Shown here in pieces: positions 59,101-64,000 of a DNA stretch of 64,000 nt; position 1 is the stretch's first letter, and each line of letters opens with the position of its first letter. Source of the stretch: Annona cherimola (taxonomy: Eukaryota; Streptophyta; Magnoliopsida; Magnoliales; Annonaceae). The stretch lies in assembly GCA_030490835.1 (NCBI GenBank), contig CM059971.1, positions 122,606,564-122,670,563 on the forward strand, in the 5' to 3' direction. Position numbers and translations under genes: made by a program. The notes below the pieces were generated by a model. That model was given only the letters and a program-made list of their open reading frames with translations. It searched no databases and had not been told where the DNA came from.

Positions 59101-62100
59101 ACCAAATGCTCTCTTAGTTGGCAGATGTAGAGCATTCTTCTTTTTCTTTTTTGGATTAATATCTCCATTATATCCGTGTATAATTTATGAGATATGCATC
59201 ATTCTACTTCCTATCGTGATTTATTATGTTCTATGAAGTTAGTTCTGATATTAATTAGATTTCATATCTTGCAGTTGGGAAACTTTTCAACCTGTAAGTG
59301 GTCTCCTTTCCCAGCCAGAATGGACTGCTTGGGATCAGACAGTTGAATATTGTGCCTTTGCTTATCAACAATACATTGTCATATCCTCGTTACGCCCTCA
59401 ATATAGATATCTTGGCGATGTTGCAATTCCTGCTGCAACTGGTGGTGTTTGGCATCGGAGACAGCTATTTGTTGCAACTCCAACTACTATTGAGTAAGAA
59501 ACTGTCCTGGAAATTATGGTGGTTGCTATAACCTTTTCTGGCTGATGCATGACTTCTATGGAACTTTGCATATGTTATTATTTTGCATTATGTGGAGGAT
59601 CAAATTGTGTTTGGTAAGTCATATAGAAAGCATATTTCACAACTGATTACTCACACTGTACTGATGAAAAGAGAATTTGAACTCAAAGCAATGGCGGGAA
59701 CATGTGAAATCCACATATTACCAATTGTTGCCTTTCTGGAAAAGTAGTCTCAATTACTCATGCATAGAAGTCAACAGTTATCCAACTCGAGGATTATAAA
59801 ATATAGATCTAAATGACACTATGAAGCACACTATGTTAATTGTATTATGATCGATTAGACATTAAGAAAGATATAACACATGCATGCGTTTCACGTTAAA
59901 TCAGGAAAAAAAATGCAAGATGAATCTGCCTGTTTGAGTTTGGAAAAGGAATACTACTACTGCACTTTTCTTACGTGGCCTATATTACCCATACAGCACA
60001 TTCAGACCTGATGCATGAATATTTTCCTTCATTGGCTGCCTCATCCCCGTAACATGTAATTGGCGTTTCCTGTACCTAAACAGCAGTCATGATATGTATG
60101 TATGCTGCACGCCTGGTGCATGAACGTGTTGAATATTTGTTTTTTATATTTCTTCTAACTTCAACATTATTCATCAATATGTTGTATTTTCTTAACAACA
60201 ATTTCCTTCATGCGTATCAATATTATTTGTTTCTTTATATTTCCGATGACATGATGGTTGAATTGACTACATCTATCTTGTTCTAGGAATAATGATGGAT
60301 GCAAGGTTTTTTGGGTATGGATTTATTGTGATTCAATTTACTTCTAGGGTGCTTTTTGGGTTATGGCTTGAACACCTAGAGTTCCTGCCACACCCTTGAG
60401 TGAGTGCATTGTATTAAGTAGTTGATTAGCCTTTTGTCATTTTGTCAAATGGGACCGTAGAACGTTGTTGGCATGGATGCTTATTTGTAAGCTAAACTGT
60501 ATTTTATCTCCTAGGTGTGTCTTTGTGGATGCTGGAGTTGCACCTGTCGATCTAGAAACAAAAAGGAGAAAGGAAGAAATGAAAGCAAAAGAAGCACAAT
60601 CTAGAGCTATCGTCGAGCATGGGGAATTAGCACTAATCACAGTTGATGGCCCACAAGTTGCCACCAATGAGAGGATCTCCTTGCGGCCCCCAATGCTTCA
60701 GGTATCTATAGTTGGTTCATTTGAGAGATTTCTGATATTATTTTTTGTTTTTTTATTACTTTGCCTAAATGGCTTCAAGTTTTAACTCATTTAAATTTAT
60801 GTTTATCCAAAACAAAAAATTACGTTTTGCCTCTGATTGGTGAAGGTCATACTTCTGAACAAGCTGGGTACAAGCCTTAACAAATTGACTTGGTCAAAAC
60901 AGTTCTTTTGGATCTTTGCTTACTTGGTCAAGAGCTAATAATCTCATTTAAATGGTCTGGACAGAACTGAATTGGGAAGGCCAGCAGCTGTTAACACAGC
61001 AGCCACTCAATATCTAAATAAAAAATGTGGAAGGCGACTAAATTTCTGGTCCAAAAAATGGGAGCTGGATGTTAATTTTTTTATTAAATTTAACATAGGA
61101 TTGGATGATCAAGTGGTTTATGTGAGTTAGTTAAGGGTGTGTAGGGTTAAGAGGTTTAGAGTTGGAAGTTGGGTAGAGGCATTTGCATTGTTAACCCTCC
61201 CCTAAAGTTGTTCTTGATTAGTTGCTTGGTCATCCAAGGCGGGCGACATGATTTTTTTTAATTATTTAATATAGAAAAAGGATAATAGCTGGCTTTAGAG
61301 ACCACCTGCAGTTAAGTGGTTTTCTTATGTGCATAGAGACCAGGAACTACAAAACTAGGTAGGATTGAGTTATCCAATTAGAAGGCCAGAAGAGAACCAG
61401 AGGAATGTAAAAGGAACATGGATGCACTACTTTCTTAAGAAGGCTATGAATTTACATTGTTTTCTGAGGACATAGCCAATATCAACAAAAATTGCACAAC
61501 AAGATCTATATAAAGGATCCTAATGGCAGGAATTAGCATATGATAATGACAATGATAAGTAACTGAGAACTTCAACCTTGTGCACTTCCTGTACATTTCT
61601 GAAGTTTTTGGCATTCCAACATCTTTTAATGAAAAGCTGTTTTTGAATATTTCCCTTTGATTAATCTTATGAGAGAATTAATTAGTTAGAAATTTTGCCA
61701 TCAGCATTAGCACAGAAGGGAATAATAGGTGTTGATTTTCTGTTGTGCTATTGTATATGAGGTCATGTTGAATTGACATCCTATTCAGTGATGACTATTG
61801 ATGACTGATTGGTTCTTCTTGGACACATTATAAATTCTTTCTTTTTGTTCCCACTAAATTCCTGTTTGGTTGGATTTTGTTTAGTCAAAACTGTCTTATC
61901 CCATTTCTTGTCTCATAAAGAAGTTTTCTTAGCACAGTGGATTCATTCCCTTGCCAGTATTTATAATGTTTCCCTGCACCAAAATTGTTCCTAATTTTGT
62001 TCTGATTATTTTTACTGGTGATTTAGAATATTTCAATGTTGTTGAATGATCTCTTTTGCCAGCAGAAATGCAATTGGATTATGTAGATGAAATGCTGAAG

Positions 62101-63132
62101 ATTTGCCTCTTTTCATGCGGGTTCCTTCTCATGTTTACCGTGTTTGTTGTATTGGTGTTTTGAAGTTCTAGATAAATGACCTCCCTAAAGATTGGTTTGG
62201 TCATTCTCTAGGCATCATGTTGACTTGGTAATTAATACATCTAGCTGGAGTATGCCTCGGATTATGCAAGGACAAAAACAAAATTTGAAAATAAAGCATT
62301 GATTGGCAATTGAATTTCAGATGATTTCTCAGTGTGGTTATAATGTGATGGCATATCTCAGTGGAAAGACTAGGTTACCATTGGACCTCCCATAACAAAG
62401 TACTCTTGAGAAACAGTGAATGTTGAATTTACTTTTAACTCTCTTTTGCAGTCCACAATGAGAGTCTCTGGTGAAACATTGGACCTCCCATAACAAAGTA
62501 CTCTTGAGAAACAGTGAATGTTGAATTTACTTTTAACTCTCTTTTGCAGTCCACAATGAGAGTCTCTGGTGAAAAGCTTACTCGTTAGAACATAATCACA
62601 ACTATGGTACTATAGCCGTGTCCTAATTCTAAGGATTTGTAACTACTATGAGAGAGTTGAATATATGGTTAAATTAGACCATCTGTCAATGACCGTCCGT
62701 CAATGATCAGATTTTCAGGGAAACTTGGTGTTATTCTACATGTCATTACCTTTTTACTAGTATTTACCCCCAGTTTATCGCTTTCTTTGAGACCTCTTCA
62801 CATAATCACATGCTGCTCTCCTAAGCTCATGTTTATCCAATTATGAATGTTCCTCAAGCTGAAGATTATACTTCTCCACAGGTGGTACGGTTAGCTTCCT
62901 TTCAGCATGCGCCTTCTGTGCCACCATTTTTGTCACTGCCCAAACTATCTAGAGTGGATGGGGATGATTCCGTTGTGGCAAAAGAGACAGAAGAGAGAAG
63001 AGCTAGTGAGGTTGCTGTTGGTGGTGGAGGGGTGTCTGTTGCAGTCACTCGTTTCCCTACAGAACAGAAACGCCCTGTAGGACCTCTGGTTGTGATTGGT
63101 GTGAGAGATGGAGTCCTTTGGCTTGTTGACAG
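50184..63132 (+). CDS. TWD40-2: TWD40-2, WD40 subunit of the TSET/TPLATE complex (5' part, exons 1-16)
   Basis: Sixteen exons join in frame to 875 codons: 50184-50315, 50396-50480, 51066-51105, 51188-51436, 53041-53140, 53224-53298, 54617-54715, 55075-55191, 55271-55386, 55513-55612, 55729-56087, 57397-57727, 58494-58660, 59275-59493, 60515-60701 and 62882-63132. The N-terminus MLRLRAFRPTGDKIVRIQLH begins a WD40 propeller: DHVAVWNWEHRQVIYELKAG, SDGSLVMWSADHA, GADKTLAIWD. Later segments are HSVASWCHPRAPNLDIL, an Ala-rich stretch (about residues 557-576), VRILLDDGTSH, IGLHGGALLGVAYRTARR, TAWDQTVEYCAFAYQQY and GVRDGVLWLVDR. The match to Arabidopsis AT5G24710 is close throughout. That protein works in clathrin-mediated endocytosis at the plasma membrane. 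Intron 4 uses a GC donor. The C-terminal third is not in the window, and whether the gene stays intact after exon 16 is uncertain. Confidence 0.92.
51437..53040 (+). other. GC-AG intron (intron 4 of TWD40-2)
   Basis: The preceding exon must end ...CTTCTCTG to join CATGGAGTTT and give the conserved LLCMEF. The intron therefore opens GCAAGT, the usual form of a GC donor, and closes TTGCAG. Length is 1604 bp. No alternative GT within a few bases keeps the frame. Confidence 0.8.
53416..53436 (+). repeat. (TG)n microsatellite in TWD40-2 intron 6
   Basis: About nine to ten uninterrupted TG units, read directly. Confidence 0.85.
54008..54373. repeat. MITE in TWD40-2 intron 6
   Basis: The left end GGGCCTGTTTGGGAATTGGG continues into 'aaaag'; the right end is 'cttttcccaattttcaaatgggcccc'-like, an inverted copy with few mismatches over about 25 bp. 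This is a different family from the GTGTGTTTGG elements. No clean target duplication is seen. Confidence 0.7.
55485..55512 (+). other. Tandem splice acceptors before TWD40-2 exon 10
   Basis: Two similar acceptor-exon junctions lie 26 bp apart: 'tatag|ggctatta' (AG at 55485-55486) and 'ttcag|ggctattg' (AG at 55511-55512). Only the second keeps the reading frame (W-AIENPTYSAL). The first adds 26 nt, shifts the frame and reaches a TGA within the exon. Confidence 0.7.
56694..56973 (-). repeat. GTGTGTTTGG-family MITE in TWD40-2 intron 11
   Basis: The ends GGGCATGTTTGGCAAACTC and 'cttcccaaacacatcc' are flanked by TTA on both sides (56691-56693 and 56974-56976). The interior reads 'cttttcactttctacaacta', 'ctatctattttaactttatt', 'cctcatcattacccctatca' and 'ttttcatcaaaagttttatc'. 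Confidence 0.85.
58841..59113 (-). repeat. MITE with TTA duplication in TWD40-2 intron 13
   Basis: The ends GGAAGTGTTTGGTAAT and ATTACCAAATGCTCTC are inverted copies, flanked by TTA at 58838-58840 and 59114-59116. The interior is pyrimidine-rich ('caactaccctatctc', 'ttaacccctatcatatcac') and includes a T-run. Confidence 0.8.
62379..62574 (+). repeat. 98-bp tandem duplication in TWD40-2 intron 15
   Basis: Two adjacent copies start 'cattggacctcccataac' at 62379 and 62477 and are identical over about 97 bp. Each contains 'ttaactctcttttgcag|tcc', which looks like a splice acceptor. The lack of differences implies a very recent duplication or an assembly artefact. Confidence 0.9.
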
Positions 63133-63453
63133 GTAGTGTATACTATGCATCAACATAATATTTAAAAATGCATATTCAATGGTCTCTGTGATCAGATATA
63201 GGGATGCTATAAAGAATTTCTTTATCATTTTCAGAGATTCCTGTGTCTATCATTTCTGACTATTCATACGGTTTCAAATGTGGTTCATTGAGTTATATTC
63301 TTGCAAGAGTATCTCTAGGTTGATATTAAGCTTGTCTTGTAGACAACTCTAGCTCAGACCTTGGTGAGCTGAGTTTGATCTGAGCTCAAGCTTGGGTTAT
63401 TTATTTATTCTGTTTAGTTTATAGTAGTTTAATCATTATTTACATATTTTTAG

Positions 63454-63622
63454 GGATATGATAGTCTGCGCTATTGATGAAAATGGCACCCACCTTGTTG
63501 ATGAAATCAAAATTCAACCATTGCCCACGCATTTGCTTTATCATGTGAATAAAAATCATTTCAATCAGTGTAGAGCGTGCCGTATCCGCTTCAAAATGTA
63601 TACAATCGTGTTTAAATTATGA
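63454..63622 (+). other. Possible altered exon 17 of TWD40-2
   Basis: After 'atttttag' at 63453 the frame left open by exon 16 continues R-DMIVCAIDENG and stays open to a TGA at 63620-63622. Homologs continue RYMCAHAISL at this point, so only a few positions agree. Either the true exon lies beyond the window, or the gene here runs into inserted DNA. Evidence is weak. Confidence 0.25.
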
Positions 63623-63830
63623 TAAAACACATACAATCCCAGTACACATGTATGAGTTGTAACACGTGGATGTAATGGCAGTTATGCCATGTGTGCAAGC
63701 CCTATTAAATAAGGGATGCGATCTGTAACAGAGGAAGAGAGCAAGAATCAATCAAATTCCTTCATTCTTTCAATTCCTTAGTTTCCTTTTCTTGTTTCCA
63801 TTCGTAGATTGTTATTTAAGTCGGCAATTG
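63477..63830 (+). mobile_element. Possible Copia-type LTR fragment
   Basis: Around 63690-63790 the order of motifs fits a plant Copia LTR. 'gcaagccctattaaataagg' (TATA-like) is followed by 'gaggaagagagcaagaatca' and 'atcaaattccttcattcttt' with a pyrimidine-rich run. Upstream, 'gttgtaacacgtgg' and 'gtaatggcagttatgcc' could belong to the U3 region. Neither TG...CA ends nor a target duplication could be fixed. Confidence 0.35.
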
Positions 63831-64000
63831 TTGTTGGAGACGGTCACCGTAGCTGCATCCAGCTTCAGGTCATCCCAAATCCATTAATATATGCATTAGA
63901 AATTAATAATACTTTGTAGAATCATCAGTCCCCATAGGCATGATATGTTTGACGGTTTAGATGTTGAAAAATATAGCTTTGATATTGATATTTAAATCAT

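Noticed and set aside
1..64000. CRISPR array, prophage, operon or bacterial insertion
   Set aside because: All recognisable genes are spliced or typical plant genes, and no regularly spaced repeat array exists.

Overview
This is plant nuclear DNA, almost certainly angiosperm. It is AT-rich, with spliced genes separated by long intergenic stretches full of small inverted-repeat transposons (MITEs). No bacterial, organellar, rRNA, tRNA or CRISPR feature was seen. The exact lineage cannot be fixed from the sequence alone.

Four host genes can be modelled. (1) 10676..12526 (+): a three-exon NAC transcription factor, best matched to SOMBRERO (SMB), a root-cap maturation regulator. (2) 21350..22732 (-): an intronless, GC-richer exostosin-family (GT47) Golgi glycosyltransferase of the MUR3/XLT2-like group. 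(3) 36575..43503 (-): an eight-exon cytochrome-b5-like membrane protein matching MAPR4 (neuferricin-like), 242 aa and apparently complete. (4) 50184..63132 (+), running off the right side: the first 16 exons (875 codons) of TWD40-2, a WD40 subunit of the TSET/TPLATE endocytic adaptor complex. These genes do not form a functional cluster; they are simply neighbours.

The largest mobile element is a 6.4-kb Mutator-like element (13898..20325) with terminal inverted repeats of nearly 600 bp. It carries a broken FAR1-type transposase gene and, downstream, a second decayed gene with a GRF-zinc-finger-like motif, coiled coil and hydrophobic tail. Two 1.6-kb hAT-type elements (4684..6286 and 47228..48869) have matching ends, degenerate 8-bp target duplications and GC-rich interiors. 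An end of a third lies near 44.45 kb.

The intergenic DNA and introns hold many copies of a 240-300 bp MITE family with GTGTGTTTGG/CCAAACACAC ends and TTA/TAA target duplications (Tourist or PIF/Harbinger-like). It includes one copy nested inside another with a readable insertion site, an inverted pair able to form a long hairpin, and a cluster of successive copies. Longer foldback families, a probable solo Gypsy-type LTR (about 34.65-36.15 kb) and a probable Copia-type LTR at the right edge complete the picture.

The points most worth following are the two-gene MULE, the nested MITE, a GC-AG intron and a tandem acceptor in TWD40-2, a duplicated 98-bp intron segment containing an acceptor-like site, and the possible disruption of TWD40-2 after exon 16.
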